Assembly (NCBI RefSeq): GCF_037176765.1 | Contig: NC_090034.1 | Coordinates: 91,101,000-91,164,999 of the forward strand | DNA: 64,000 nucleotides | Direction: 5' to 3' | Source of the DNA: Anolis sagrei | Lineage: Eukaryota > Chordata > Lepidosauria > Squamata > Anolidae | Part shown: positions 11,528 to 23,337 of the stretch, one piece after another | Layout of the letters: each line of letters opens with the position of its first letter | How positions within the stretch are numbered: position 1 is the stretch's first letter | Position numbers and translations under genes: made by a program | The notes under the pieces: model-generated | Database searches by the model: none | What the model was told of the DNA's origin: nothing | What the model saw: only the letters and a program-made list of their open reading frames with translations

Positions 11528-11545
11528 TTTCCTTTCTCTTTGCAG
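11528..11545 (+). promoter_or_regulatory. 3' splice site before the FFAR2-like coding exon
   Basis: A pyrimidine tract runs into TGCAG, with the exon starting at 11546, 17 bases before the ATG. FFAR genes typically have 5' noncoding exons and a single coding exon, which fits. The noncoding exon itself was not located. Confidence 0.65.
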
Positions 11546-11562
11546 AAGCCCAAAGGGTCGCT

Positions 11563-12582
11563 ATGACACCAGATAACTCGGTTGTCCTTGCTGTTTACAT
11601 CTTTGCCTTCTTGGCTGGACTCCCTGCAAATCTCCTGGCCTTCTACACATTCCTGGTGAAAGTGCGCAAGAAGGCAGCCCCCATAGACATCCTTTTGTTC
11701 AACTTGACTGTATCTGATGTGATCCTTCTGCTCTTCCTGCCCTTCAAGATGGTGGAGGCTGCCTCGGGCATGACTTGGCCTTTGCCGGACTTCCTCTGCC
11801 CCCTTACTGGATTCTGTTACTATAGCAGCATCTACATCAGCACCCTGTTTCTCACAGCGATCAGTGTGGAGCGCTACTTAGGTGTTGCCCATCCCATAAA
11901 GTACAAGTTGCATCGTAAACCCATCTATGCAGTAGTGGCCAGCTTTTTCTTCTGGTTGCTTGCCTGTTCCCACTGTAGCATTGTCTACATTGTCCAGTAC
12001 CAGGTGTTGGACATCAACGAGACTGTCCCCATCCTAAAAAATGTCTCCAAATGCTATGAAAAATTCTCCCCCAGACAGCTTCACATTCTTCTGCCTGTCC
12101 GACTGGAACTCTGTGTTTCTCTCTTCTTGGTCCCTTTCTTTGTCTCCCTCTTCTGCTATGTCAACTTAATCCGCATCCTGACCTCCTTACCAAACATTCA
12201 AGCCCGCAGGAAGCAACGGGCCGTGGGCCTGGCAGTGGTGACATTGCTCAATTTTGCCATCTGCTTCGCTCCCTACAACATCTCCCACATTGTGGGTTTC
12301 ATTCAGAATGACAGCCCTGATTGGAGAGTCTATGCTTTGCTCCTCAGCACCCTCAACGCTTCCTTAGACCCAGCAATCTTCTACTTCTCCTCCACAGCCA
12401 TCCAGAGAACTTTTTCTGATTGTTTTGCTGGTATGGGTTGCAAGCTGCAGGCCTTGATGCCCACATGCTACCAACTTTGTTTGCCTTGCTGTGAGACAGA
12501 AACGGATGGCAATGCAGTTGACAAGTCCTCTCTATCGCGTATGGGGGAGAGGCCTTCAGAAAGGCTTGGGAGAGATAGGTAG
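11563..12582 (+). CDS. FFAR2: Free fatty acid receptor 2-like GPCR (short-chain fatty acid receptor)
   Basis: A 339-residue class A GPCR of the plasma membrane. The family senses short-chain fatty acids such as acetate and propionate and couples to Gi/o and Gq. Seven hydrophobic segments are visible at about residues 8-30, 42-64, 78-100, 120-144, 175-200, 218-242 and 256-277. Cys79 and Cys164 can form the TM3-ECL2 disulfide. The DRY-type motif is Glu103-Arg104-Tyr105, and TM7 has Asp269-Pro270 in place of NPxxY. Carboxylate-binding residues Arg180, His242 and Arg255 fall on the human FFAR2 numbers; His137 matches human His140, and Tyr165-Glu166 are kept. Sequons lie at Asn152 and Asn160. The ATG at 11563 is chosen because an upstream in-frame ATG at 11443 lies before a 3' splice site ending at 11545, and because the human residue numbering then matches. 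The TM6 stretch AVGLAVVTLLNF favours FFAR2; the 'MVEAAxGMxWPLP' stretch also recalls FFAR3. Family is certain, orthology less so. Confidence 0.9.
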   Translation: MTPDNSVVLAVYIFAFLAGLPANLLAFYTFLVKVRKKAAPIDILLFNLTVSDVILLLFLPFKMVEAASGMTWPLPDFLCPLTGFCYYSSIYISTLFLTAISVERYLGVAHPIKYKLHRKPIYAVVASFFFWLLACSHCSIVYIVQYQVLDINETVPILKNVSKCYEKFSPRQLHILLPVRLELCVSLFLVPFFVSLFCYVNLIRILTSLPNIQARRKQRAVGLAVVTLLNFAICFAPYNISHIVGFIQNDSPDWRVYALLLSTLNASLDPAIFYFSSTAIQRTFSDCFAGMGCKLQALMPTCYQLCLPCCETETDGNAVDKSSLSRMGERPSERLGRDR

Positions 12583-12834
12583 TACTTGAAGAGTTTTGTT
12601 TGACATCACGTCCTGGGGGTGAAAAAAGTTGTCTGTATGGGGTAATGGAAAATTTATTCCTAACAACTCTTAGTAACTACAAGTCCTTCACAGGGTTTCA
12701 GACTAGCTCCCAAGCAAGGTCTGCATGGGGTCTACTCCACATCTGTTGCAACTCTTCTTATGGTTGGCCTAAGTGATGAGTTTCAACTAACACTAAATGT
12801 AGCGAATCACTTCGCTTTGACAGAAATGTTTTAT
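12583..12834 (+). other. Probable 3' UTR start of the FFAR2-like gene
   Basis: Non-repeat DNA between the stop codon and a LINE fragment. No AATAAA is seen here; the next ones are in the LINE tail near 13113-13127. Confidence 0.4.
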
Positions 12835-13133
12835 GTGGTCCAAAAACCATCCAGTCTTCCTAAAGCCTGGCACCAGAAGATGCAGAGCCAACCTTAAGAA
12901 ATGGAGCTACAAAGTAGAGTTCACAACATGCAAGTGTGGAGAAGAGCAAACCACAGACCACCTATTACAATGCAGTCTGAGCCATGCCAAATGCACAATG
13001 GAGGACCTTCTTATAGCAACACCAGAGGACATCTTGTATAATGCCAAGTTTTTTTACTTTGTTTGTGTTTTTAAATACATTACAACTCTACCCTCAACTT
13101 GCATCTGATACGATAAATAAATAAATAATTCCC
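12835..13133 (+). mobile_element. LINE 3' end, family undetermined
   Basis: An open stretch reads CKCGEEQTTDHLLQC followed by CTMEDLLIATPEDIL, the Cys-His-type C-terminal signature of several non-LTR retrotransposons. It ends in a (AAAT)n tail at 13113-13131. It lies immediately after the FFAR2-like gene and may supply its poly(A) signal. Confidence 0.6.
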
Positions 13134-14212
13134 CAAAGCCTGAGAAAGATCTGAGCAAGGAAGCTACCAACTGGAACTGGCCAATTCAATTACCAACTAG
13201 CCCATTTGTTTCCGATGCACAATTGATTCCATAGCTGATGCCTCACACAGTTCAGCCTTCCTCTGCTTATGGAATCATAGCAACACTGCTGGGATCCAAT
13301 GTGAACCATTTCAGGATTTGAACCCTTGGCATTGACCTACTGTTGCAATAAAGGACAAATTATGCCTAATTTTTTGCCATCCACTCTTGTAGGCTGATTT
13401 GCTTTTGATGCGTACCAGGAAATTCAAAGTTCAGACTTCCTGTTCCAGTAAAACTCTGCCATTTGATTAAGTCAATAGGAGGCCTGTTATCATTTATACA
13501 AACTGGCTGGTTAAATAGGTTTGAAATATCAAGCAAAAGAAAACACAGCACTCTGGTATTAAAGATATCAGGAAGGGACTCTTGCTGACAGTATTAATAC
13601 AGAATAAGTTTTTATTGTAGAGACAAACAAACCTATGGTTACCTTTTGTTTTATTAGCACGGGCTGTTCACTCTTACCAAGAAAAGGTTTCTAAGAGATT
13701 CTATCTCTCCTGCCTGGCAATTTGATTAATGGCGCAATTAATTGCCAACTTGCAGGAGTGGGTAAGGTAGCCACCTGCTCACAGTAACTTTTGTAGACTC
13801 AACATATTTCCCAAGTTCTGTCCACAACAGCAAGAGGACATCTATTTTATGGGTTTTCTTCATTTTTTTTTCTTTTGGGGAAGGCATAGTTATTTGTTGA
13901 CATTTCTGTCAAAGTAGATCTGGGAATGACAATGCATATCCTTCCAGATATTTTGGAGTTCCTCATAATCCCTTGCTAGAGATTTTAGGTGGCTAGACCT
14001 GATGGAAGCTACCATCTTAAAAAAATACCTGTTCACACCTAACAATGTGTATTGACTAATTGCATAGTCTGAGCATTTATCCAAAATCCATTGGGTACCC
14101 AATTATCGTAAACCGAGGTGAGTGAATGGGTGGACTCCCATATATTGTTAGAGTGCGTCAGCTCACCCCGTCAACAGAAAAGTATGATAGGTCTTATAGG
14201 CCAACAGCATTC
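13134..14212. other. Unique DNA
   Basis: No gene or known repeat is recognised. Confidence 0.5.
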
Positions 14213-14795
14213 CAGGTTTCTCAGCCTGGAAGTTGGGACCCCTGTGGGGATCGTGAGGGAGTGTCAGTGGGGTTGCCAAAGACCATTAAAAATACAGTAT
14301 TTTCTGTTGGTTATTGGGATTCTGTGTGGGAAGTTTGACCCACTACTATCGTTGATGGGTTTCAGAATGCTCTTTGATTGTAGGTGAACTATAAATTCCA
14401 GCAACTACAACTCCCAAATATCAAAGTCTATTTTCCCCAAACATAACCAGTGCTCACATTTGAGTAGTCATGCCAAGTTTGGTCCAGAACTATCATTGTC
14501 TGAGTCCGCAGTGCTCTCTGGATGTAGGTGAACTACAATTCCAAAACTCAAGGTCAATGCCCACCAAACCCTTCCAGTACTTTCTATTGGTCATGGTTCA
14601 ATTCCATCGTTGTTGGAGTTCAGAATGCTCTTTGAATGTAGATTAACTATAAATCTCAGCAACTACAACTCCCAAATGACAAAATCAAAATTACAGTTAT
14701 GAAGTAGCAACGAAAATAATGTTATAGTTGGGGGTCACCAAGACATGAGGAACTGTATTAAGGGGTTACGGTATTAGGAAGGTTGAGAAACACTG
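14213..14795 (+). mobile_element. hAT-type non-autonomous transposon, family B
   Basis: Ends CAGGTTTCTCAGCC and GGTTGAGAAACACTG are imperfect inverted repeats of the family seen at 31500, 33257 and 41010, and the interior matches. A clear target duplication is not visible. Confidence 0.75.
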
Positions 14796-15248
14796 CTCTA
14801 GAGTGAGGGTGGGCAACTTTGCAAGACTAAAGGGTTGTGCACTAGAAGACTTTGGGAAGCCATACTTCTCCATTAACACCTGATTTTGCAAAATATTCAT
14901 TCTACCTACAAATAACTTCAAGGGGGCATATTTATTTTGTTTCTGGGAGCATTTTAGGACAAGGGAAGTCATTTTTAACAATGGGAAATGAAGAGAAGTC
15001 ACTTCCTTCTTCAAAAAAGACCTAATCTAGGCTTAGGTTTGACCAATGAAAGTATCTCCTGGGGAGCATTTGGGGCATATTTCATTTTATTGCAATTTCT
15101 TTTTGTCACCTATCAAGCTCAGTGGGCCACCAAACATGGCAGGAATGTACTCCACACCCTCTGGAGTTTAGCAGGTCAGGCATCTCTCACCTCTGGCTTA
15201 AGGAGTTTGGTAAGCAGTGGAGTTTAACACACTCAGCAAATTTTAGAT
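14796..15248. other. Unique DNA
   Basis: Nothing recognised. Confidence 0.45.
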
Positions 15249-15378
15249 CTGTGGTCCCCAAACTTTGGTGGCTTGAACTGACAATGCTTCCAGAAGGCCT
15301 TGCTAGCTTAATCAACAGCCAGGGATTCTGGGAATTGTAGTCCAAAACATCTGGAGAATTAATGTTTGGGAACCACTG
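15249..15378. mobile_element. Short hAT-type MITE
   Basis: Ends near CTGTGGTCCCCAAAC and GTTTGGGAACCACTG. Flanking 8-mers ttttagat and ttctaggt agree at six of eight positions. Confidence 0.55.
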
Positions 15379-16030
15379 TTCTAGGTGAATCAGAAAATCA
15401 GAAAGTTTGCTTGTTCAGAGAACGTTATTTCCACCCCACAGTATAAAATTGTAATGGTCATTAGCCCAGAGTTTTCCGGCATTTTTCCCAGTGTCTCATT
15501 TATTCTTTTTAAACTATTCAAACAATATGATTAGGATGAAAGATCCTTCATTATACTGTCATAAACATAAACTCTTAGGCTTTGATATTTTGTAAGCTGC
15601 CAAGTGTATTAAACACTGTGGGACTTTTTCTGGAATAAGGACATGCAGTGTTAGACTCTGAGGAATTTTTTGTGATATGTGGATTGATGGTTCATAAATT
15701 GTTTTGTTAAAAAGCAGCATGTTCTAGAGATAATGAGGCCTTTGAGAAAGAGAGAGGTCGCCTCTTCTTCTGAAATGAATTGCCTACAAATACAATGGGA
15801 TACATGGAACAACATGTCCAATGTCTTCATCAATAAACTCACATATTTATTATCCCAGTATTTGTTTTTCATTTTTTATCATGCAGTGGTGGAAGGGCTT
15901 CTCAACAAGTAACTGAAGTGGTCTTTACTTGAACTGTGTCCTTAGTGTCAAACACTGTGGATCCTTTTGAAAAGATCCATATAGTAGGTTTATATAGGAG
16001 ACCTTCTAGTCATATGGTCCAAGATCTGGG
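15379..16030. other. Unique DNA
   Basis: Nothing recognised. Confidence 0.45.
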
Positions 16031-17396
16031 AAGAGAGTCAGTATGACACAGTGGATTGAGCACTGGGCTATGACTCTGGAGACCATCACTTGCAGATGAT
16101 ACTCTGCTACTCTTTTCCACCTAATTCCAAGGAAGTCCCCGGATCCTGGACTTGTGCCTGGCCACTGTGATGGACTGGATAAGGGCTAACAAGCTGAAAC
16201 TTAATCTTGACAAGACAGAGGTCCTCCTGGTCAGTCGTGCAGCCGATCTGTTATTGGGAGGCAACCTGTGTTCGATGGGGTTACACACCCCCTGAGGACA
16301 CAGGTACACAGTTTGGGGGTCCTCCTGGACTCAGCTCTGACATTTAATGCTCAAGTGTTGGTGGTGGCTGGGAGGGCCTTCACACAAAGCTTGTGCACCA
16401 GCTGCGACCATACCCCGAGAAGTCTAACTTGGCCATGGTGGTCCATGCCTTAGTTACCCCCAGATTCAACTACTGCAATGTGCTCTACGTGAGGTTGCCT
16501 TTGAAAATGGCCTGGAAATTACAATTGATACAAAAGTGGGTGGCCAGGTTGATAACAGGAGTGAATTATATGGAATGGACAACCCCCCTATTAAAACAGC
16601 TCCACTGGCTGCTGATAAGTTTCCAGTCCCAATTCAAGGTGCAGGTTATCACCTAGAAAGTCATAAATGGTTTAAGTCCAGCCTATCTTCGTAATCACAT
16701 CTTCCACTATGAACCTGTGCAAGCTTTAAGATCTACTGGGGAGGCCCTTCTCTCACTTCCACCTCCATCACAAGCACAGTTGGTGAAGACAAGAGAAAAG
16801 GCCTTCTCGGTGGTGCCCCCCCCCCCCCCAGAACTCCCTTTCCAGAGAGATTAGATTAGCACCCACTCTGTCCACCTTCCGGGAATACCTGAAAAGTTGG
16901 TTGTTCCATTGTGTCTTTGGTTAATCGGTTCAACAATGGACTTGGCCCTTCTAGCCCTAACTTAATATCTGGCTTTTGCACTTTATTACCAGCCCCTCCC
17001 TTGTAGTATATTGCACAGGCTCTCATCCTGCCCTTTCAGCTCTGAACACGCCCACTGTTCTCAGCTACTGGTTATTGGTTGTTGATGAGCGTATATTTTT
17101 ATGATGTTTTATATGTTTTTTTCTTTTCTTTATGTGTTCAATTTAGTGTAATACAATGTATTTTTGGTGCTATATTATAATTTTCTTTTACTGAGCCTGG
17201 TCCCCATGTAAGCCACCTTGAGTCTCTTTGGGGAGATGGGGCCAGAAATAAAAATTATTATTATTATTATTGATTCCCTGCTTGGCTATGGAAACACACT
17301 GAATAAACCTGGGTGAGACACAAACTCTCAGTGCCAAGAAAACCCATGAAAGAGTTTGCTTTTAAACTTGGAAATGACTTGAAATGCACAGCAACA
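16031..17396 (+). mobile_element. MIR/CORE-like SINE split by an L2-like LINE
   Basis: The SINE head (16031 to about 16090, 'gattgagcactgggctatga') resumes at about 17270 ('gattccctgcttggctatgg', ending 'gaaatgacttgaaatgcaca'). The LINE lies in between. Confidence 0.6.
16096..17268 (+). mobile_element. L2-like LINE, RT C-terminal part and 3' UTR
   Basis: Degraded frames give 'RFNYCNVLYVRLPLKMAWKLQLIQK' in pieces, and 'LLKQLHWLLISFQSQFKVQV'. The 3' end 'ccaccttgagtctctttggg' runs into (ATT)n at 17255-17270. Several frame breaks; inactive. Confidence 0.8.
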
Positions 17397-17959
17397 TATT
17401 TGGGAAACACTACTACAGTCCCACTTCAACAGAACATAAGAGTAGCGAATGTTATCCATAAAATGGTTGCCTAGTCTGCTTGAAAGATTTTTGTATAAAA
17501 CCTACCTGTGACCTACATTGGGGCATACGTTGCTTCAGATTCTGTTTCCTGTTTGGAAAGGAGAAACTGGGTCAATGACACCATTTCCATGTAACTGGGT
17601 TAGCATTTTAATTAATCTCAGAAGGCAGGGAAGAAAACGAGTTATGAACACAGACATACACATTCACTCCCTGGAGAAACACAGAGTTAATGGATAATAA
17701 AAGCCAAGCGATACCTGTTGCATTTGAAGACGGAATCAGGAAGGACCCAACACCTTCATTCTCCTTATATATATTAGTAGGAGTATTGTAAAAGTTACTT
17801 TTTCTAGCCTGCCACTTGCAGAATCCCTCACAGCCCACATAATTAGCAGTTGCCCCACTTATTCAACTAGGACCCATGCTAATTTTTAGGTTAAGGGGAG
17901 TTTTAGTCTAAAAGTAACTTTTCTAGTCTCTGGATCAGACTAAGGCCTAATATTGATAT
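17397..17959. other. Unique DNA
   Basis: Nothing recognised. Confidence 0.45.
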
Positions 17960-17989
17960 TGGAGGTGACCCCCCCCCCCTTGCAGGACT

Positions 17990-19240
17990 CTGTAAAAGAT
18001 TGTTCAAAACCAAGGAATTCATAGTTTTACCAAGGACACCAGGTTGGAATAATCCCATAATCCCCTATCTCTCCCCCATGTGGGAACCTAAGGCTCTTTC
18101 CATGACCCCATGGGCCCACATGGCAATGCCCCTGTAATCCACACTTTATGGACTTTTCTATGAACTTTTAGAAACTTTTTCCTCCCCAAGCCTCATGAAC
18201 TTCCACTATGATTTTTAGACTTTCAATGGACTTTTGGTGGGTGGGATGGGTTGGTATGATTTCTTTTCCCCTCTTTATGAATGTATACCTTATGTATCCC
18301 ATATATGTCTATATAAAATATGAAATGTCACCTTTTCATGAACCCAGCCACACATGGGCTCCGGGAGACTTCCTCTCCCCTCCTGGGCCAGATAAGCCCC
18401 CAAACAAAAAAAGTACTCAACAGAAACTCATGCATGAATAATAGGACAGTGGGCACTATCTTTCAGACATCAGAGTTTGCCCATCTGGGGGATGTGCCCC
18501 ATGGCAAATTCAATCATTCCTCACCACAGGGGACAGCCTGCCTAAAGAGGCTATTGATGTCCCCACAGTCTCCTTCTGTGTTGACATTCCTCAGGCCGAT
18601 ACCAAAAGTCAGATACTATCAATCAAGCCATATCCCTGACCCAAGGATTTCAAAAGGGTCTGCCTTTTGGTCAGACAAAAAACGTATATTGCCACATTCA
18701 AAGACAATAGAAGAGCCGGCTTGAAGACTGTCAAAGTTATCGTGGGTGATTATCCATACATTGAGTCACTTAATCCATTCATTTCTTCATTGTTTCCTGC
18801 CTGTACCACCTCCTTCTCTCCCATTGGGCAAGAGGCCGAAGTGGTGCTGACTTGCCAATTGGATGAGGCGCGCCTAAGCCGGCTATGCCTCTCCTCCAGC
18901 TGATGACACCATCCAATCAGCTCAAATCCGACAAGAGGGGTGGGAGCGAGAAATTCTAATTTGACAGGTCTGTATTTCTATAAAAATGTACTGTTCTGCT
19001 TTGCAAAACATGTCAGCTTTTGGCAAGGGGTTGCAGCTTGACATCCGTACCAGCTGGGACGAAATAAAGGCAACTCGGTGGCATTTTCTTCAACTTGGTG
19101 AGACTTTTATTGGAAAATCAGGGAAAACTCTGTTGGGTGTTTATTTTCTCACCAGGGCTGAAAGGACTCTCTTTGATGGGTCTGCCCAGTCTCTGCCTCT
19201 TGGCAAAGACCCCTAAATTCTTGCTCGATATCAATATTAT
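17990..19240 (+). mobile_element. Possible LTR-like block, limits unresolved
   Basis: A TATA-type box at about 18977-18983 is followed about 85 bases later by AATAAA (about 19061), the spacing of the promoter/R region in many LTRs. The block is not like the surrounding repeats. No terminal repeats or target duplication were found, so this is a weak call; it could be a host promoter or ordinary DNA. Confidence 0.25.
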
Positions 19241-19253
19241 AGTTTCTGGTCTT

Positions 19254-19279
19254 TGTGTGTGTGTGTGTGTGTGTGTGCA
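19254..19279. repeat. (GT)n microsatellite
   Basis: Thirteen or so GT units, visible directly. Confidence 0.95.
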
Positions 19280-19965
19280 CACGCATGTGAGGGAGAGAGA
19301 AATTTTGCAATCTAAAACAACAAAGTTTGGTGATCCAATATGGAGAAAAAAATCTGCTGCCCTTTAAAACTGCTTGCTCTTTGCTTGTGCCTTACATGCA
19401 TATTTGTAAAGATAGCTCATGCTGCAAAAATTCCATAAACTCATGCTGCTCTTTCTCACTGAAAGGAAGCCAAACTCCTGCAGTCCTATCTCTGGGACTT
19501 TTCACTGTGTATAACTACAGCCATAACTCTAGGCAATTGTCTGGAGATTCAAGTCTGTACCACACCAGTACAGTCACTGGCTAAATGTCAGGAGCATATT
19601 GTATTGACAAGCTTGGATGGGTACTTATAAAAACCACTTCCTGAATTCCCCAGGAAGCATTATTCTGGGTGTTCTTGCCCAAAAGTGGGAGAGGAGTTGA
19701 CTTTCCCAAGCTTTGAGTATCATTATAGGGTCAAATGGCTAAGCCTGGGTACATGGCAGCAACAACTTTGTATATGTTTCTGCCTCGTTCCTAGCTTCAA
19801 GTACATCGTGTATATAAAGAGAAATGGGAACCCTCAATCAGTCCATTTCTTTTTATGTACATCATGTACATAAAGAGAAATCGGAATTCTCAGTCAGAAA
19901 GAATTTAGTCTACAAAGCCTCAGATCCAAGGTGAAATAGGGCCCCCACAGTACATGATTTAATTT
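19280..19965. other. Unique DNA with a short direct repeat
   Basis: About 40 bases at 19800-19840 ('ataaagagaaatgggaaccc') recur with changes at 19857-19898. No gene is recognised. Confidence 0.5.
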
Positions 19966-20072
19966 AAATTGGATATATCTATATGTGTTGTTGTCGAGAT
20001 GATTTGTATAATTGTTGTGAGCCGCTCTCTCCCTCGGGGAGATGGGGTGGGATACAAATAAAATTTATTATT
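19966..20072 (+). mobile_element. L2-like LINE 3' tail
   Basis: 'tgtgagccgctctctccctc' and 'gggatacaaataaaatttat' match the 3' end of the L2-like copies. A PLE starts in its ATT tail. Confidence 0.65.
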
Positions 20073-20533
20073 GTCGAAGGCTTTTCATGGCCAGAATCAT
20101 TGGATTGCTGTGAGTTTTCAGGGCTGTATGGCCATGTTCCAGAAGCATTCACTCCTGATGTTTCAACTGTATCTATGGCAGGCATCCTCAGAGGTTGTGA
20201 GGTCTGTTGGAAACTAGACAAGTGATGTTTATATATTTGTGGAATGTTTCGGATAAGAGAAAGAACTCTTGTCTGTTTGAGGCAGGTGTGAACGTTACAA
20301 TTGGCCACCTTGGTTAGCATTGAAAAGCCTTGCAGCTTGAAAGCATGGCTGGTTGCTGCCTGAGGGAATCCTTTGTTGGGATGTGTTAGCTGGCCCTGAT
20401 TGTTTCCTGTGTGGAATTCCCATTTTTTTATGAGTGTTGCTTTTTATTTACTGCCCTGATTTTAGAGTTTTTAAATACTGGTTTCCTATTTTCTGTTCAA
20501 ATTGTCCACTCTAACAACTACTATGTCAGACTA
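20073..20533 (-). mobile_element. Penelope-like element 3' part
   Basis: From the terminal 'tcgaaggcttttcatggcca' through the tail to the decayed end of the coding region ('aaattgtccactctaacaac'). It begins inside the ATT tail of an L2-like LINE. Confidence 0.7.
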
Positions 20534-20867
20534 CTAATAATATTGCAATATAGTGGTATAGTACAATATAGTAATATATAATACTAATATTGTGCTATGC
20601 TAATAATTATAATATATTGCATGTACATATAATATTACTCATAATACTGTAATATAATTTAATACTAATAATAATACAATATAATAATATAATAATTATA
20701 TATTTTATATTACATGTAATATTACTAATAATATTGCAGTATAGTGGTAAAGTACAATATAGTAATATATAATACTAATATTGTGCTATGCTAATAATTA
20801 CAATATATTGTATGTACATATAATATTGCTCATAATATTGTAATACAATATAATAATACAGTATGAT
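20534..20867. repeat. AT-rich tandem repeat, about 191-bp period
   Basis: The block starting 'ctaataatattgcaatatag' at 20534 recurs nearly unchanged at 20725. The whole is TA/AAT-rich. The second copy runs into a SINE. Confidence 0.85.
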
Positions 20868-21098
20868 AATTGTGCTGGCAGGACTGAAGACCAACAGGTC
20901 AGAGGTTTGAATCTGGGGAAACCATGGATGAGCTCCCTCTTTCAGCTCTAGCTCTCCATGTGGGGACATGAGAGAAGCCACCCACAAGGATGGAAAAAAT
21001 ATCAAACACCCAGGCATCCCCTGGGCAACGTCCTCGCAGACAGTCAATTCTCTCACACCAGAAGTGACTTGCAGTTTCGCAAGTCGTTTCTTACATGA
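20868..21098 (+). mobile_element. tRNA-derived SINE, family 2
   Basis: B-box region and full body to 'gcaagtcgtttcttacatga'. The A-box half is missing. Confidence 0.8.
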
Positions 21099-21889
21099 AA
21101 AAAAAATCATGTTTACACTAAAACCTAGAACAGTTTCCCCATTTCACTGACACTGGAGCATCAGCCATTCCTGCCTACAACTGAATAAAGCTCACGGTCC
21201 TTTCACATCAAAATACACTTTGAAAATTACATTTCAATTCCATAACCACCTGCTATAACATGCCAGGTAAAAAATGACATAATTTAGATCACAATGTCCT
21301 TGTTGGTCAACAATTGAAAGTAAGGAATAATTTCCAATGTTCTGCAACTAACCTAGAAATCTTAAAACAGATCTAGATATACATTATGATTTCCCCTGCG
21401 GACTATCTTGTGTCTGCAATGCATGATGAAGACACAAGGAGGCACTAATGTATTGCATCTTAGCAAAGAACCCACAAAAGTGTGTGTGCATATGCAAGCG
21501 TATTGCTCACAACTTAGTGGGATGAAGAAAGATTCCATAAAAGAAATCCAGAAGTGTTTTCATTTGGTGCAAAAAATAAAGACCTTCTGACCGTCTCAAA
21601 GAAAAGGGAAACTGTGCATGCTGATCAGATTGAATAATCAAGAGGAAACAAAATTCAGTATCGCCAAAAAGTTTCACGTATGTTGAACTACAGCTCCCAT
21701 GAGGTCCAAAAGGCCAGACTGGTTACTGTGGTTAATGGATGCTATCCAAACACATCTGCCATGGAAAAAATAAATAGGTTTCCCATGTTTTTATACTCAT
21801 AAATAGAAATTAGAATCAGAAAGCAAGGCATTATTATCAGAAAGCAAGGCATTATGAATAAAGCAAGGCAACCTGCACCAATGCAAGGT
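21099..21889. other. Mostly unique DNA
   Basis: A 40-bp segment at 21241 ('cataaccacctgctataaca') recurs at 23834. Nothing else is recognised. Confidence 0.45.
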
Positions 21890-22600
21890 GTAGGTTTTGA
21901 CCTACAAAGCCCTGAAAGATTTGGGACCTGCCTACCTGTGCAACCGCATCTCCGTCTACGAACCCACACAATCTCTTCAATCTTCCAGAGAGGCCCTTCT
22001 CTTGCTCCCACCCTCATTGCAAGCGCGACTTGTGGGGAGGAGAGAGAGGGCCTTCTCTGTGGTGGCCCCGCGGCTCTGGAATTCGCTCCCCAGAGATATT
22101 AGGCAAGCCTCCCACCCTGGTTATCTTCAGGAGAAGCCTGAAAACTTGGCTATTCCAATGTGCCTTCAGTGATTGAATGTAAGACACTCCCTGACCAAAC
22201 TCTGCATAAAATGATCTCAGAAGCGCTTTATTTTATGGTACATGCAATTAAATTCTACCTCATCTCCAGATCCCCTCTCTGATATTTTACATTGTCCTAT
22301 CTCTCAGTGTTTTAAAATTTTATCTTTGAATTTGGCCCTGCCCAGTGTGATCATTTCTGTTTTAATGTTTGAATTTATATTGCTGTGTCACTTATTTATA
22401 TTGGTTTTGCATCTTATGTTATTTTATTTTCCGATTTTCTGTTGTGTTTTTGTGTTATATTGTGTTTATTGTATTGATAGGCGTGGCCTCATGTAAGCCA
22501 CCCCAAGTCCCCTTGGGGAGATGGAGGTGGGGTATAAAAAAAGTTGTTGTTGTTATTATTATTATTATTATTATTATTAATATTATTATTATTTAGCATG
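21890..22600 (+). mobile_element. L2-like LINE 3' end
   Basis: A 91-codon frame from 21897 reads YKALKDLGPAYLCNRISVYEP, then RAFSVVAPRLWNSLPRDIRQA. The 3' UTR ends 'ccaccccaagtccccttggg' and an (ATT)n tract at about 22553-22592. 5' truncated. Confidence 0.83.
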
Positions 22601-23078
22601 TTTAAATTGCTCTTTGTAAATCAGTGCTCTTGCAGGTCACACACTCTCAACCTCCCAGAATTCTAATCTCACTCTCAGACATTATAAACACCTGGTATCA
22701 TCATCATCATTATGCCACCTTTCCTCCAAAAGACAACTTGCAATTTAAAACGTGAGCAATACACCTAAAACCCTAAAAAGCAAACATGAAAATGTATGCA
22801 ACTAAAAGTCTCCCATAATGCTTTCTTAACCCCATTGCTGACACCCAGGGGGGAAAAAAGGAAAGGATCCCAGGAATGGAAAGAGCAGCCTCATAAGTTC
22901 CCATTGCTGCCAATGGGTCGGATATAGTTGTATTTTTCAGCTATGGACCAAAAATGGCTATCTGGCTTCACACCCATTTTCAGGAGGCACATGAAAACAG
23001 ATACGGAGGTCTACCGGAATGCAGCCAGCAGAAACAGATCGTGGTTCAGCCGAAATGCACAAGCCTTATATGCAAGAA
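22601..23078. other. Unique DNA with a short (ATC)n
   Basis: No gene is recognised. Confidence 0.45.
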
Positions 23079-23300
23079 TCATAGAATCAAAGAGTTGGAA
23101 GAGACCTCATGGGCCATCCAGTCCAACCCCCTGCCAAGAAGCAGGAATATTGCATTCAAATCACCCCTGACAGATGGCCATCCAGCCTCTGCTTAAAAGC
23201 TTCCAAAGAAGGAGCCTCCACCACACTCCGGGGCAGAGAGTTCCACTGCTGAACGGCTCTCACCGTCAGGAAGTTCTTCCTAATGTTCAGATGGAGGGCA
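23079..23300 (-). mobile_element. CR1 LINE 3' region
   Basis: 'aatcatagaatcaaagagtt' and 'ggccatccagtccaaccccc' are the familiar CR1 3' sequence on the reverse strand. Confidence 0.82.
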
Positions 23301-23337
23301 AACCCTATACATAGAAGGAGCCACTACCACACTGGGG

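Noticed and set aside
11443-11562. Upstream in-frame extension of the FFAR2-like protein by 40 residues
   Set aside because: The extension crosses a pyrimidine-rich 3' splice site, has no family similarity, and the start at 11563 restores human FFAR2 residue numbering.
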